From the IMG/VR virus record IMGVR_UViG_3300044691_000347, positions 27,378 to 91,377 of that record: a DNA stretch of 64,000 nucleotides; one strand, given 5' to 3'. The notes under the pieces are model-generated. The model saw nothing but the letters and a program-made list of their open reading frames with translations. It was not told where the DNA came from and did not search any database. This document shows positions 55,182 to 64,000 of this stretch, one piece after another (the first letter of the stretch is position 1; the number at the start of each line of letters is the position of its first letter). Origin of the DNA: a virus. The position numbers and the translations under genes were made by a program.

Positions 55182-58100
55182 TTAGCCGTCCCTCGCGGTG
55201 ACACTGAGCGCCCGCAAATCAGAGATTTGCTGCGCTTTACGGAAGGCCGAATCGACGTCAGCCGTTTGGATGTTGATCGTCGTAGAGTTGTCGTTGTTGA
55301 CGACACCGCCTGCACTGCTCGTCTGTCCTGTAGCCGCTTCAGCGGTAGTGCCAGCGGTTGTTGGGACGCCCGTATAGCCTGTCTGGGCGAGCATCTGGGT
55401 GGCTTGTACACCCGCGGCTTTGGCTTGCTGCCACGCGGACAGCTGGTTGCCGTAGTCGGTAGCAGCACTGACGGCAGGGATACTGCGCGGGTCGGGGATG
55501 CCGAGTGGTCCGAGGTTGGCGCTGATCATGTCGTTCAGGCCGCTGTTGAATGCGTCCTTGAACCGGGAGACACCCTTCGCTGCCAGCGTTGCCCCAGTGT
55601 CCACACCAGGGTTAGCTAGTGCGTCTGTCGCGCCCGGGATGCCACTGAAGTTCGCATTCGGATCGACTGCTGGTCCCGGAATCGCGGGGTTGATGTCGTG
55701 CGGAAGGTTGCCGGCGAAGTCCTGAAATAGCTTCCACTGCGGATTAGTTAAGACCGCTTCGGGCAGACCGGACGTATTTATGCCGAGCGTGTTGTTTGGG
55801 AAGATTCCGCCCTGGTCGTACCAGTTATAGGACGCCCAGAATGCTTGGGCAGCTTTCGGATCACCATAGCGATCCTTGATATAGCGGGCCATGGCGTCGC
55901 CCTGGATCGCCGGATTGGGGTTGCTGTCCGGCAGATATTGATCCTTAGTGCTGCCCAAGAACTGGGCGATGCCGAACGCACCTGAGCTGGGATTGACCGC
56001 GGCCGGATTGAATCCAGATTCGTGTTGGATGATCCAAGAAGCAGCATTCCATTCCGCACCAGATCCCCACCCGTATTTAGCGAATGCCGACTGGACTTGG
56101 TCGACGACCGGGCCCGTGCCAGCAGCAGCTGTCGAACCTCCGCCGCCGATGTTTGTTTTGTCTTTGACGAAACCGATGGCACCGTCCACGACTTTGCTGA
56201 TCAGTGCGGACGGGATTTGACCGATCGCGCCCAAGTTGTCGAACGACGGAACCGTTTTGACCAGGTTCCGCAAGGGTGTCGCAAACACTTTGTCGATCAG
56301 GGCATTTTTGCCTGCGTTAACGACGTTGCCGAGCATTGAGCCGCCGTTGCCGCCGGACTTGTATTTGCCGATGAAGTCTTGCAACGTGTATTGCAGCCCG
56401 AACAGCTGATTGTCAGAGCCGCGTGCGTTGTCGCCGTACAGCACTCCGTCCCCGCCACGACTCTCCGCGTTAACACCGTTGAGGGTGCCCGCCATGTGCG
56501 AGTCTTCGCCGCCGCCGCCACGCATGATGCCGACCGTGACCGGGCCCGTCAGGCCCGGAGTCCACCCCATCGACGGGAAATCGGATTCAGTCGTGAACAG
56601 GCGAGGTGTGGTCGGCGAATTGCCTTGCAACACATTGACAATGCCCGACCAGAGACCCGAGCAATCCCACGACGGATCGCCGACACCGCCATACTGGTAC
56701 GGCTTGCCAGCTTGACTCTCCGCGAACTGCTGGGCCTTGTCGATAGCGTCATTGACTGCACCGCCCGTAGCCATCGCGACGCGCCCGGAGAACATACCTT
56801 CGGTGGGTGCCGACCCCTGTAACGCGGCATTGTTGTAGGCGAGCAGGTTGGATTCGCCGGCCGCCCGCACGGCGGGTACGGACATGACGACTTCGCCGGG
56901 CATGAGTAGCCCTTGTACGGAGTCCTTGCCTGGTGTGCCGCCGGAGACGAGGCCACCGGTTGCGAATGTGCCGTCTCCGCCGCCTCCGCCATTTGCGGAG
57001 GGTCCGAAGAAGGCGTCGCCTCCTCCACCACCGTTAGCTGTCGGCGCGGCTTGCGCACCGACGTGCGGGATGACTGTCCAAGTATTCGGCAAGCCAATAA
57101 AGCTGGCAGCTTTATTCCATAGCGCGCCAAATTCGTTTAGGACGTCGATCACGGCATTTACGGGACCGGTCAGTTTGCTGCCGAGGTTGCCCCAGGATGC
57201 GCCGACATCGGATACGATTTGACCGAAGAAGGCAGGTAGCCCTTTGAAGGCGCCCGTGAATTTGTCGAATGCGTTGGAAGCGTCGGTTGCGAGTTGGAGC
57301 CACCAACCTTTAATGTCGCCAACCCAACTGGCGACAGTTTTTCTAGTGTCACTGAGCACGCCGTCGAAGCTTTGCTTCACTCCAGTAGACCAGATACCGA
57401 CATCGGCTGCCGCACCGGTCAAACCGGTCTTGATGTCGTTCCACCAGTCTTTCAGCTGACCTTTTTCGCCCATCAAGATCGTATCGAACGGGGTCTGACC
57501 CGGGAGTGTGGGGATCTCGGAATCGTTCATGAAGTTGTAGGCACCGTTGAGGGCACCGCCGCCGGGTCTTGGGGCGTTTGCCTCTGTCTCGGCCGCAGTG
57601 GGGCCAGAGCCGGCAACTGACTTGATCCCCTTCGCTATACCCGCCGCGTCTTTGATGGCACCCGCAATGTCTTCGACGATCTGTTTTACGTTGTTGAAGA
57701 AATCTTGGATCTTCTTTTGGCCTTCGGGGGTGCCGAGAAAGTCAGCCCACTTTTTTGCGCCGTCAGTGAGCGACTGCACCCACGATTTGCCGGTTGGATC
57801 GGAACCCGAGAAGACGGATCCGATAAGGCGTCCGATCTGGGTGAGGAGGTCAGAGATTTGACCGAACGCGGTCAGGGAGCGTTGAATGAAATCGTGGAAT
57901 GCGGTTTGCCCCTCGGGAGACTGCGCCCAAGTACGGAACTTTTCAGTCAGGCCAAGGAAACTGTTCGACAGTCCGGGAAGGAAACTCGATCCGACACCGG
58001 TCAGCGACAGCAGTCCTTGAACAAGATTGTCGATACCTTGAATAACCGGAACGATCGACGCTTTGATATTGTCAAATATTCCGCTAACCGTCGACCGGTT

Positions 58101-60182
58101 CGCATCGTTATCTAGATCGGCGAGTGCGCCCCGAACGCCAGTGTTAATTTCGGTGGCGATCCCGGTGAAGCCGTCCTTCAGCGACGGCAACCAATGAGTG
58201 ATGAAAGTGGATGCGGAATCACCAAGCTTATCGAACAAGCCTTCTTGAATAGACTTTTTGAAATCAGAAAGTTGCGGTTTCAAGTCAAGCAGCTTTTGCA
58301 CGAAGTCTTGCGCAGCCGGTGCCAGACCAGCCATCGCCTTCTGATAGGCGGTGACGGACGGCAACCCCTTCGTCATTTCATCGGCGACAGCCTTCTCCGA
58401 CGCAACAAGATTCGTTTGCGCAGTCACCAAACTGGTTTGCGCATCAACCACGGCCTGCTGCGCTTTAGTTTCACCTTCAGCGGCCTTTTGGACACGGTCC
58501 TTCGCTGCAACAACACCGTCGGATCCCTCGACACCCCTAGCGTTGGCGTCGTTGGCGTCTTGCTGTGTGCGCGTCACCTTCGTGTTGACGTCTTGCTGAT
58601 CAGCCAACGCCTCATTCAAACGATGCTGTGCACTGGCCCGGTCGATCGCGTCTGCATTCGGGTCAGAAAGAGTCTTCACCAGGTCGCGTTGCGCTTCAGC
58701 GACACTGATAGCCGCGCCCTCTTCATCAAGCTTCGAACGCCCGAGTTCCGTGTTCAGGTCCTGCAACTGCCGGGTTGCGTCCTTACGGGCTGTAGTGAGG
58801 TCGCGTTGCGCCGACGCCGACTCACGTTGGGCGTCACCCACGCCACGCTCAGCCTCAACAACATTCTGTTGGGCAGACCCGACAGCCTGAGCGGCAGTCG
58901 CCTCGTCCTTCTGAGCGGACGCAATAGCCTTCGCTTGGTCCTGGGCTTCCTTCCCGGAATCAGACGCCATCTTCCCGGCAGCCTTGAACGCGTCGCTGAC
59001 TCCGCTGACCCCGATTTTTAGGGTGGCGAAGACGGCGACAGCGCCAGCCACAGCAGCCGGCAGAAGCGCTACAACACCCGCGGCCTGTACGAGCTGCCCG
59101 ATCAACGGGACAAGACTGACCGCGGCGAGTCCGACGAGGGCGGCCTGTGCGAGACCGAGCACGTTCGATAATGAAAATGCGCTGGTCGCAGCATTTTTCA
59201 AGCCATCGAGTGCAGCTGACGTTAATCCGGTGAATGCGGCGCTGACAACGCTTCCGGCAGAACTGCGACCGTTGTTAGGCTTGATGGCTCGCGCTGCACG
59301 GTCCGCATCCGACGACAGGGACTCGACATGCGAGGTTGAGGTAGAAAGATCGCGGCGCGCCTTGGCGAGTGACTGTGTGACCGAGAGTCGCCGAGACTCG
59401 GAGACGCCAGATTTCGCCATCGTCTCCGAGTAGCGAGCTTCAGCAATATTTAGTTTGTCGGTGGCGTCTGCTTGCGTTTGCCGGGCAGCAGTTAGTTTTG
59501 CCCCGATGGCCGCGACATCCGCTTCAGCCTTCGCGGCAGAAGCCTTGTCGATCTGCACCTGGAGTTTCACGGCCTGGACGGGGCGGGTGAAGATGTTGCC
59601 GGTCAGTTTCTTCGCGGCCGACGATGATGAGCTGACTGAACCGTTAGAGGCGTTGATACTGTCGCCAGCCGATGCAGCCAGAGACCGCAGTGCAGCTATC
59701 TGCGCCATAGCGGTCTTAGAGTCAATATTGACGCTCATAGACAGCGGGCTAGCAGACACCAGGGTCCGGAACTGTTCCAGCTGCCTAGTCGCACCCGATA
59801 AATCGAGTTTCAACTTCAGGTCGGGGAGATCTTGTGTGCCTGCTTTGATCTGCGACTTGATTCCGCGTGTCGAAGCCTTGACTTCGACTGTGGCATTGAC
59901 GCCAGCCGCAGCTTTCTTGACCTGGCTTTCCAGGTCGGCACGGAACCCGACCCCGAGCTTCGCACTCACACTAACTTTTGCGTCGACACCGTCAGCGGCA
60001 GTCTTCACTAGGCTCGCGACCTGGGTTTTGAATCCGGTCGCAAGCTGAGGTTTCAGCGAGATAGAAAGCGATTCATTGATCGGAGCAAGAAGTTTCTTGA
60101 CCTGCGCAGTAAAGTCGGCAGCTAGCTTTGGGCTCAAAAATAGCTTAGCCGTACCCGCGGTGTAATCCGTGCTCACGATCAC
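55182..60182 (-). CDS. Tape measure protein with two muralytic domains
   Basis: 1666 aa. Sets tail length and carries DNA-entry functions. Order: N-terminal beta/helical part (SVSAKLGVGFRADLESQVKK), hydrophobic stretch at about 330-400, long Ala/Gln-rich coiled coil at about 400-620, then an NlpC/P60-like peptidase (WDCSGLW, C1174; DSHMAG, H1229) and a lytic transglycosylase-like domain (IIQHESGFNPAAVNP, E1388; GAFGIAQFLG). A Gly-rich linker precedes the peptidase. Confidence 0.92.
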   Translation of the reverse strand: MIVSTDYTAGTAKLFLSPKLAADFTAQVKKLLAPINESLSISLKPQLATGFKTQVASLVKTAADGVDAKVSVSAKLGVGFRADLESQVKKAAAGVNATVEVKASTRGIKSQIKAGTQDLPDLKLKLDLSGATRQLEQFRTLVSASPLSMSVNIDSKTAMAQIAALRSLAASAGDSINASNGSVSSSSSAAKKLTGNIFTRPVQAVKLQVQIDKASAAKAEADVAAIGAKLTAARQTQADATDKLNIAEARYSETMAKSGVSESRRLSVTQSLAKARRDLSTSTSHVESLSSDADRAARAIKPNNGRSSAGSVVSAAFTGLTSAALDGLKNAATSAFSLSNVLGLAQAALVGLAAVSLVPLIGQLVQAAGVVALLPAAVAGAVAVFATLKIGVSGVSDAFKAAGKMASDSGKEAQDQAKAIASAQKDEATAAQAVGSAQQNVVEAERGVGDAQRESASAQRDLTTARKDATRQLQDLNTELGRSKLDEEGAAISVAEAQRDLVKTLSDPNADAIDRASAQHRLNEALADQQDVNTKVTRTQQDANDANARGVEGSDGVVAAKDRVQKAAEGETKAQQAVVDAQTSLVTAQTNLVASEKAVADEMTKGLPSVTAYQKAMAGLAPAAQDFVQKLLDLKPQLSDFKKSIQEGLFDKLGDSASTFITHWLPSLKDGFTGIATEINTGVRGALADLDNDANRSTVSGIFDNIKASIVPVIQGIDNLVQGLLSLTGVGSSFLPGLSNSFLGLTEKFRTWAQSPEGQTAFHDFIQRSLTAFGQISDLLTQIGRLIGSVFSGSDPTGKSWVQSLTDGAKKWADFLGTPEGQKKIQDFFNNVKQIVEDIAGAIKDAAGIAKGIKSVAGSGPTAAETEANAPRPGGGALNGAYNFMNDSEIPTLPGQTPFDTILMGEKGQLKDWWNDIKTGLTGAAADVGIWSTGVKQSFDGVLSDTRKTVASWVGDIKGWWLQLATDASNAFDKFTGAFKGLPAFFGQIVSDVGASWGNLGSKLTGPVNAVIDVLNEFGALWNKAASFIGLPNTWTVIPHVGAQAAPTANGGGGGDAFFGPSANGGGGGDGTFATGGLVSGGTPGKDSVQGLLMPGEVVMSVPAVRAAGESNLLAYNNAALQGSAPTEGMFSGRVAMATGGAVNDAIDKAQQFAESQAGKPYQYGGVGDPSWDCSGLWSGIVNVLQGNSPTTPRLFTTESDFPSMGWTPGLTGPVTVGIMRGGGGEDSHMAGTLNGVNAESRGGDGVLYGDNARGSDNQLFGLQYTLQDFIGKYKSGGNGGSMLGNVVNAGKNALIDKVFATPLRNLVKTVPSFDNLGAIGQIPSALISKVVDGAIGFVKDKTNIGGGGSTAAAGTGPVVDQVQSAFAKYGWGSGAEWNAASWIIQHESGFNPAAVNPSSGAFGIAQFLGSTKDQYLPDSNPNPAIQGDAMARYIKDRYGDPKAAQAFWASYNWYDQGGIFPNNTLGINTSGLPEAVLTNPQWKLFQDFAGNLPHDINPAIPGPAVDPNANFSGIPGATDALANPGVDTGATLAAKGVSRFKDAFNSGLNDMISANLGPLGIPDPRSIPAVSAATDYGNQLSAWQQAKAAGVQATQMLAQTGYTGVPTTAGTTAEAATGQTSSAGGVVNNDNSTTINIQTADVDSAFRKAQQISDLRALSVTARDG

Positions 60183-60193
60183 CGCCTGTACAG

Positions 60194-61071
60194 TTAGAGT
60201 TTAATGCCCATCGCCGCGAGGGCGTCCCGAACGTTTTCGGTGTCCATCTCATCCCGGATACGCTGTTCAGCTGTTTGCGGGCGAGGCTCGGGCGGGAAAG
60301 GTGGCGGCATTTTGCCGCTGAAGGATGCCGGGATGACCCGCATCAGTTCCTTCAGCAAATCAATCTGCCTGAGCTGCAAAAGGATCGGCAGCGAATAGCC
60401 GTACGGCGACAGTTTCGCTCTATCCTTCGATAGAGGCTTCGCCGCGCGTTCACGCCCGATCTCCTCGTCCATCAACACCGCGGACTGATACCAGCTGTCC
60501 ATAGGGAGTCGCCGCAACAGCCGATACAGCTGCTGCCACGGTCGAACGCCCCGGAAAAAGTCGAGCAGATCCCAGCCGTACCGTTCGGCTAGGTCTGCCT
60601 CGATGTCGTCCCCGTGCTCCTCAATAAGAAGCACGAGGGCTAGACGCCCCCCGGAAGATCGTCGCCCTCCGCACCGGGAACAGTGTTGAAATGCTCCTGA
60701 ATATCGTTGATCAACAGCATCAACACCGGCGCCGGCTCGTCCTTGACGACGTTCCACACCGCCGGATAGCCGTCCCCGCACACAGCAGCGAAAAGTTTGC
60801 GGAGGCTCCCGAAATCGAAGCCTCCGTTGCGATCGACAAGTTCAGCGACGGCAGTCACACGCTCGACGGTGTCCGGTGCGGTGATCGGGGTCGGCGGCTC
60901 GGTCCCGTCGAACTCGTACGGCTCACGCGGCTTGTGCTCGGCGCGGGCCTGGTCGCGGAGGCTAGCCCAACGCGACTGCTTCGGCTCGACAGCCTCTACA
61001 AGCTCGACAGCCTTGACGGCCTTGACGGCAGGAGCGGTGGTCTTGCGGGAGGGGGTGGCAGCAGTAGCCAT
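60194..61071 (-). CDS. Tail assembly chaperone, frameshifted long form
   Basis: Reading starts at ATG 61071 and slips back one base at 60646-60652 (G GGG GGC). It then continues to 60194 for about 292 residues (141 + 151). The added part includes LLIEEHGDDIEADLAERYGW and MDTENVRDALAAMGIK. The long form guides the tape measure during tail assembly, as lambda gpGT does. Confidence 0.8.
60640..61071 (-). CDS. Tail assembly chaperone, short form
   Basis: 143 aa. N terminus rich in Ala, Lys and Val (probably disordered), then a helical core (ERVTAVAELVDRNGGFDFGS, AVWNVVKDEPAPVLMLLIND). Ends two codons after the slippery site. Equivalent of gpG. Confidence 0.85.
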   Translation of the reverse strand: MATAATPSRKTTAPAVKAVKAVELVEAVEPKQSRWASLRDQARAEHKPREPYEFDGTEPPTPITAPDTVERVTAVAELVDRNGGFDFGSLRKLFAAVCGDGYPAVWNVVKDEPAPVLMLLINDIQEHFNTVPGAEGDDLPGGV

Positions 61072-61098
61072 GGTGTGCGTTCTCCTGGCGAGAAGTTG

Positions 61099-61308
61099 TT
61101 ACTTGGTTTCGGGGTGCGGCTCAACGACGACGGCCGGGGTGCGTTGCTGCACACGCTTTTCGGGCGCGCGCTTCACGGGCTCCGACTTGACGGGCTCGGG
61201 TGCGGCGGCCGTGTAGCCGCGGTGGGTCAGGTGCTCACGCTCGGTGGCGGAGCCAACAAGCACGGCGACGCCATCGGGCGACACCATGCGAGTAGGGGTG
61301 AAAGACAT
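61099..61308 (-). CDS. Small protein between tail genes, 69 aa
   Basis: Begins SFTPTRMVSPDGVAVLVGSA, with TEREHLTHRGYTA, then a Pro/Lys/Glu-rich tail. Actinophages often have such a protein beside the major tail gene. Function unknown. Confidence 0.7.
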   Translation of the reverse strand: MSFTPTRMVSPDGVAVLVGSATEREHLTHRGYTAAAPEPVKSEPVKRAPEKRVQQRTPAVVVEPHPETK

Positions 61309-61400
61309 CGGGTTCTCCCGGCTGTCCTGGCTGGGAAGGGTTGAACCGTCCCCGTGCGCGGCCAGGAATCACGCACGGGGCGGAGATCAAGAACGCCTGA

Positions 61401-62315
61401 TTAGGCGTAGGTGACGGCGAGCGGGGCTGAAGCGCCGGTGGCGTTGGTGACCACCAGATTCACGCTGCCCGCAGTCTTGGCGGGGGTGATGATCGCAAGG
61501 GTGTTGTCGTCGATCACGTCGTAGTGGGTCGCGGCCGTGCCGCCGAGCGTGACAGCCGTTGCGCCGGTGAAGTACTGGCCTGCCACGACACGCAGGTCAC
61601 CGCCAGCGGTGCCGAAGCTGCCGGCGGGGGTGACGCCCGAGATCAGGGGAACAGACGGGACAGCGGTGAAGCCCATGGCGGTGATGATGTCGGCGAGGCC
61701 GGGACCGCAGATCACGTTTTTCAGCGAGTAGCCGAGATCCGGATCAATTTTGGCGTTGGCGGTCATGTTGTAGGCCAGCGCCTGCTCCTGCGACCAGGAC
61801 TGCTCGGCAACCTCGGTGATGGTGGCGCGCGGCAGGATCCGAAGAATGGTGATCTGCTGGGCGCCGGAGCCGTCGACCATACCGAAAATGTAGCGATTGT
61901 AAATGGTGTCTGGAGTGGTTGGGTCGTTGAACTGGATTTCGTTGGTGGTGCCGTCAGGCGAGATCGCCGACAGGTCCACACCAGAATACAACTCTAGGTT
62001 AGCTCGCTTAGTTTCCTGCGACGTGAAAGTCACGGTCAGGTTGCGGGTGATGATATCGGTTCGAGTTGCTTCGAGGGCACCCCACGACTCGATATCATTC
62101 GACTTGATATCGGGCTTGAAAGACGGGGGCGCATCCTTAGCGATCAAACCCAGCGACTCAAAGCCAGTGAGCGCCTGAAAATCGGCGCTAGCGCCAGTAG
62201 TGAACGCAGCCGGAATCGACACGGTCATCGGGGCGACAAGAATGAAACCCTTGTTTGGCCGCCGAATAAGCCCCGGATTCCAGTTAGCAATTTCCTCGTA
62301 AGTGACAGCAGTCAT
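61401..62315 (-). CDS. Major tail protein with C-terminal Ig-like domain
   Basis: 304 aa from ATG 62315. Tail tube fold in the first 225 residues (SFKPDIKSNDIESWGALEAT, then NLTVTFTSQETKRANLELYS). The last 80 form an IPT/TIG-type Ig domain: PLISGVTPAGSFGTAGGDL, then AVTLGGTAATHYDVI and VNLVVTNATGAS. Such domains decorate tails and bind sugars weakly. The start at 62354 is rejected for lack of support. Confidence 0.88.
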   Translation of the reverse strand: MTAVTYEEIANWNPGLIRRPNKGFILVAPMTVSIPAAFTTGASADFQALTGFESLGLIAKDAPPSFKPDIKSNDIESWGALEATRTDIITRNLTVTFTSQETKRANLELYSGVDLSAISPDGTTNEIQFNDPTTPDTIYNRYIFGMVDGSGAQQITILRILPRATITEVAEQSWSQEQALAYNMTANAKIDPDLGYSLKNVICGPGLADIITAMGFTAVPSVPLISGVTPAGSFGTAGGDLRVVAGQYFTGATAVTLGGTAATHYDVIDDNTLAIITPAKTAGSVNLVVTNATGASAPLAVTYA

Positions 62316-62393
62316 GTATGTAGTCCTTGTGAAGGCACACCTAGAAACCCGCACTCAAGACAGAGATCGGGTGGTGTGGGAAAGAGATGCGGA

Positions 62394-62771
62394 TTAGGAC
62401 CGGGCGCGGCGGTACGACAGTTTTATAGTCTCGGTGACACCACGATGGTCACGCCGATATGGCGGGATGTAGAGGCCGCCCGCTGATTCGTCGGCCGTGT
62501 CGATCAGATAACCGCCAGGCGACGTGTTTCCTGCAAACCGGATCCGTTCCTGACCTGTTTCGGCGAGCGTCTTCGACGCATCCCGGGTCGCTGCAACATA
62601 TTGGATGTCGATCAGCGGATTGTCTTTTATGCCATCCTCTTTGCCGCCTACACGGTTGACGAGGATATATGGGTCCGGGGTATTGTCATCTACATAGGTG
62701 ACGACGGCCGCGAGATCACCAAGCAACGCTCGCAGGACTTCATCGAATTTCGGGTACGGCGGAAAAGTCAT
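62394..62771 (-). CDS. Tail terminator protein, 125 aa
   Basis: Alpha/beta (YPKFDEVLRALLGDLAAVVT, DPYILVNRVGGKEDG, then LIDIQYVAATRDASK). This is the compact fold of siphovirus tail terminators that stop tube growth. Located just before the major tail gene in transcription order. Confidence 0.82.
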   Translation of the reverse strand: MTFPPYPKFDEVLRALLGDLAAVVTYVDDNTPDPYILVNRVGGKEDGIKDNPLIDIQYVAATRDASKTLAETGQERIRFAGNTSPGGYLIDTADESAGGLYIPPYRRDHRGVTETIKLSYRRARS

Positions 62772-62777
62772 CCCCCA

Positions 62778-63074
62778 CTACCCTTCAATTTCGTCCATGA
62801 AATCATGAAGCACATGTTCCGGCTGATTGTATCTAGTACCGGCTTCGCGGTATTCGGCGTAATATCCGAACGCATCGACAACACCCTCTAGATAGCCAGA
62901 ATCATCGGTGTCGACCTCAGCACGAACATGGGTAGCGTTAAACCCGGTCCTCCAACGGGAACGGGTCGTCCACCGGTCCGCGCCCTGCTCCGCAACCTCC
63001 ATCAGGAAATCATGCAGTTCGGGGCTGGAGCGCAGAAGCAGGTCGAGATCGTTGTTAGAGCCGTCGTAATCCAC
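62778..63074 (-). CDS. Head-tail connector, HK97 gp10-like, 98 aa
   Basis: GTG 63074. SSPELHDFLMEVAEQGADRW, then the strand NATHVRAEVDTDDSGYLEGV and EYREAGTRYNQPEHVLHDFM match the gp10-like family joining head and tail. Overlaps the upstream gene by 20 bases. Confidence 0.8.
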   Translation of the reverse strand: MDYDGSNNDLDLLLRSSPELHDFLMEVAEQGADRWTTRSRWRTGFNATHVRAEVDTDDSGYLEGVVDAFGYYAEYREAGTRYNQPEHVLHDFMDEIEG

Positions 63075-63432
63075 TGGAGCCGTCCTTAGCGATCCGGAAA
63101 CGTACACCAGGCAGCCAGCCAGTAAAAGGATTCGGGATGATGTGAACAAACCCATCAACCACGAACTCGCGGCCATCCGGGAAACGGATCACATCTGAAT
63201 CGATAACATCCGAGCCTGCCGGCGCGGTAATCTGCCCCAACAATTCGAGTATGTTGCCTTGCTGGGCGTCATCCCGGTCCAGGATCCATTTCAGGTCACA
63301 CGGGCCGATCTGGTGTGTCGTCTCATTCGGGCCGATCAGGTCGCCCTGCCAGTCCCGCTCATTCGCGGCACCGGTGCGAACGACCGTCAGCAAAATGCCT
63401 GCCGGGAAGGTTCGCGGCGCATAATTCACCAT
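63055..63432 (-). CDS. Head closure protein, 125 aa
   Basis: Beta-barrel pattern (AGILLTVVRTGAANERDWQG, then VIRFPDGREFVVDGFVHIIP) of siphovirus head-closure or stopper proteins. Lies between the connector adaptor and the gp10-like gene. Confidence 0.8.
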   Translation of the reverse strand: MVNYAPRTFPAGILLTVVRTGAANERDWQGDLIGPNETTHQIGPCDLKWILDRDDAQQGNILELLGQITAPAGSDVIDSDVIRFPDGREFVVDGFVHIIPNPFTGWLPGVRFRIAKDGSSGLRRL

Positions 63433-63848
63433 GTGGTCGGCTCCGACGAGGCGAGACCGACACTCCGAAGAATATCGATCGCAGCCTCAGACAGCCGATC
63501 TAGTGTCGCCGCTATCTCATCGGCTTTGACCGAGTCCGCGTACGTGACGTTTCCGCCATCAGCGGACTGTGACTGGATGCCGATCACACGCCCGACAGTC
63601 CCCGCGGCCGGATTGATCCCGGCAAGCGACCACATAGCCGCATGACAGCACGTCGCGTCCCGCATTGCCTCCGCGAAGTCGTCATCTATCGGCAACCCGC
63701 TCGGCTCCGTGTAGTACAGGTCGTTGCGGGTGGCGCGCCGGACCAGCAGCGAGGCATACCGTATGAGGGTCACCGCATTGTCTGGGGCTGTGCTCCCGTC
63801 AAGCCAGTCACCTGTGATCAGGTCATCCGGCACCGCATACGTGAGCAT
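63426..63848 (-). CDS. Head-tail adaptor protein, 140 aa
   Basis: Helical; VTLIRYASLLVRRATRNDLY, then AMRDATCCHAAMWSLAGINP and a helical end. This agrees with gp15/gp6-type adaptors that sit on the portal. First of the connector cassette. Confidence 0.78.
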   Translation of the reverse strand: MLTYAVPDDLITGDWLDGSTAPDNAVTLIRYASLLVRRATRNDLYYTEPSGLPIDDDFAEAMRDATCCHAAMWSLAGINPAAGTVGRVIGIQSQSADGGNVTYADSVKADEIAATLDRLSEAAIDILRSVGLASSEPTTW

Positions 63849-63853
63849 GGCCG

Positions 63854-64000
63854 TTACTCCGGGGCCTTCGGGGTGCGCGGCTTACGGGTAGCGCGAGCAG
63901 GCTTCGGCTCGGCAGCAGGCTTCGGCCCATCTGCGGGCTTGATCTCGTCGACAGTCTCAGGCGCCGGCTCAGGCTTCGGCTCGGCGGCCTTCTGCTCGGA
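63854..64000 (-). CDS. C-terminal end of a Lys/Pro/Ala-rich head-region protein
   Basis: Only the last 48 codons are in the window. All visible sequence is low complexity, EPKPEPAPETVDEIKP then PARATRKPRTPKAPE. Such tails occur on small proteins coded just after the capsid gene. Identity not known. Confidence 0.6.
   Translation of the reverse strand, partial: SEQKAAEPKPEPAPETVDEIKPADGPKPAAEPKPARATRKPRTPKAPE

Noticed and set aside
58194-60048. Plus-strand open frames inside the tape measure gene (275 and 197 codons)
   Set aside because: Antisense shadows of a clear 1666-residue coding frame; their sequences lack domain motifs.
1-64000. CRISPR array, insertion sequence or rRNA
   Set aside because: No regularly spaced direct repeats, no transposase-like product with terminal inverted repeats and no rRNA-like stretch were seen on either strand.

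Overview
The window reads as the greater part of a temperate actinobacterial siphophage genome. It has high G+C, GTG and TTG starts, a WhiB-like regulator, a sliding clamp closest in sequence to actinobacterial DnaN, and a tail module of the usual long-tailed type. DUF5753/DUF397 genes and a stretch matching the conserved first residues of Mycobacteriales EttA point to a Nocardia-like host (inference). Both ends are cut: dnaN runs off the left edge and a head-region gene runs off the right edge. Terminase, portal and capsid genes are not in the window.

Layout. From 64 to 45.9 kb, on the minus strand: head-tail connectors, tail terminator, major tail protein, tail assembly chaperones joined by a predicted -1 frameshift, a 1666-residue tape measure protein with two wall-degrading domains, tail tip proteins, a lysis block (endolysin, holin candidate, two membrane proteins), fibre-like proteins and an SGNH esterase. 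From 45.8 to 41.3 kb is a host-like island: a Scr1-type XRE/DUF5753 regulator, two DUF397 genes, a secreted protein, a DUF2510 membrane protein and several small genes, bracketed by strong terminators. From 41 to 37 kb: excisionase, tyrosine integrase, a candidate attP, a membrane protein, an XRE repressor candidate and a Cro-like regulator. From 36.5 to 26.8 kb (minus): a recombination and replication block (YqaJ exonuclease and partner, DnaQ-like exonuclease, three HTH proteins, HNH nuclease, replication initiator, C5 DNA methyltransferase). From 26.8 to 0 kb: about 90 mostly tiny genes of unknown function in four long operons (minus 25.4-16.6 kb, plus 9.9-16.6 kb, plus 25.5-26.8 kb, minus 9.7-0 kb). 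These include SLOG, HigA-like, WhiB, RuvC and DnaN proteins.

How it fits together. The early operons start at divergent intergenic regions near 36.7, 25.5 and 9.8 kb, with another promoter at 12.9 kb. Three early promoters share TTG(C/T)AT, 17 bases, then TA(G/A)GCT. Copies of a TACGATAG/CTATCGTA motif sit in or beside most of the regulatory regions, which suggests one repressor holding the early operons silent. Genes are packed with 1- to 11-base overlaps, so translational coupling is probably general.

Candidate attP. Just downstream of int lies an intact short sequence reading as the first codons of ettA, flanked by phage genes on both sides. This implies the element is not integrated through that site here, so a free phage genome or circular form is most likely. 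The host-like island is then cargo carried in the phage rather than flanking chromosome. All functional statements rest on motif reading by eye; no database search was run.
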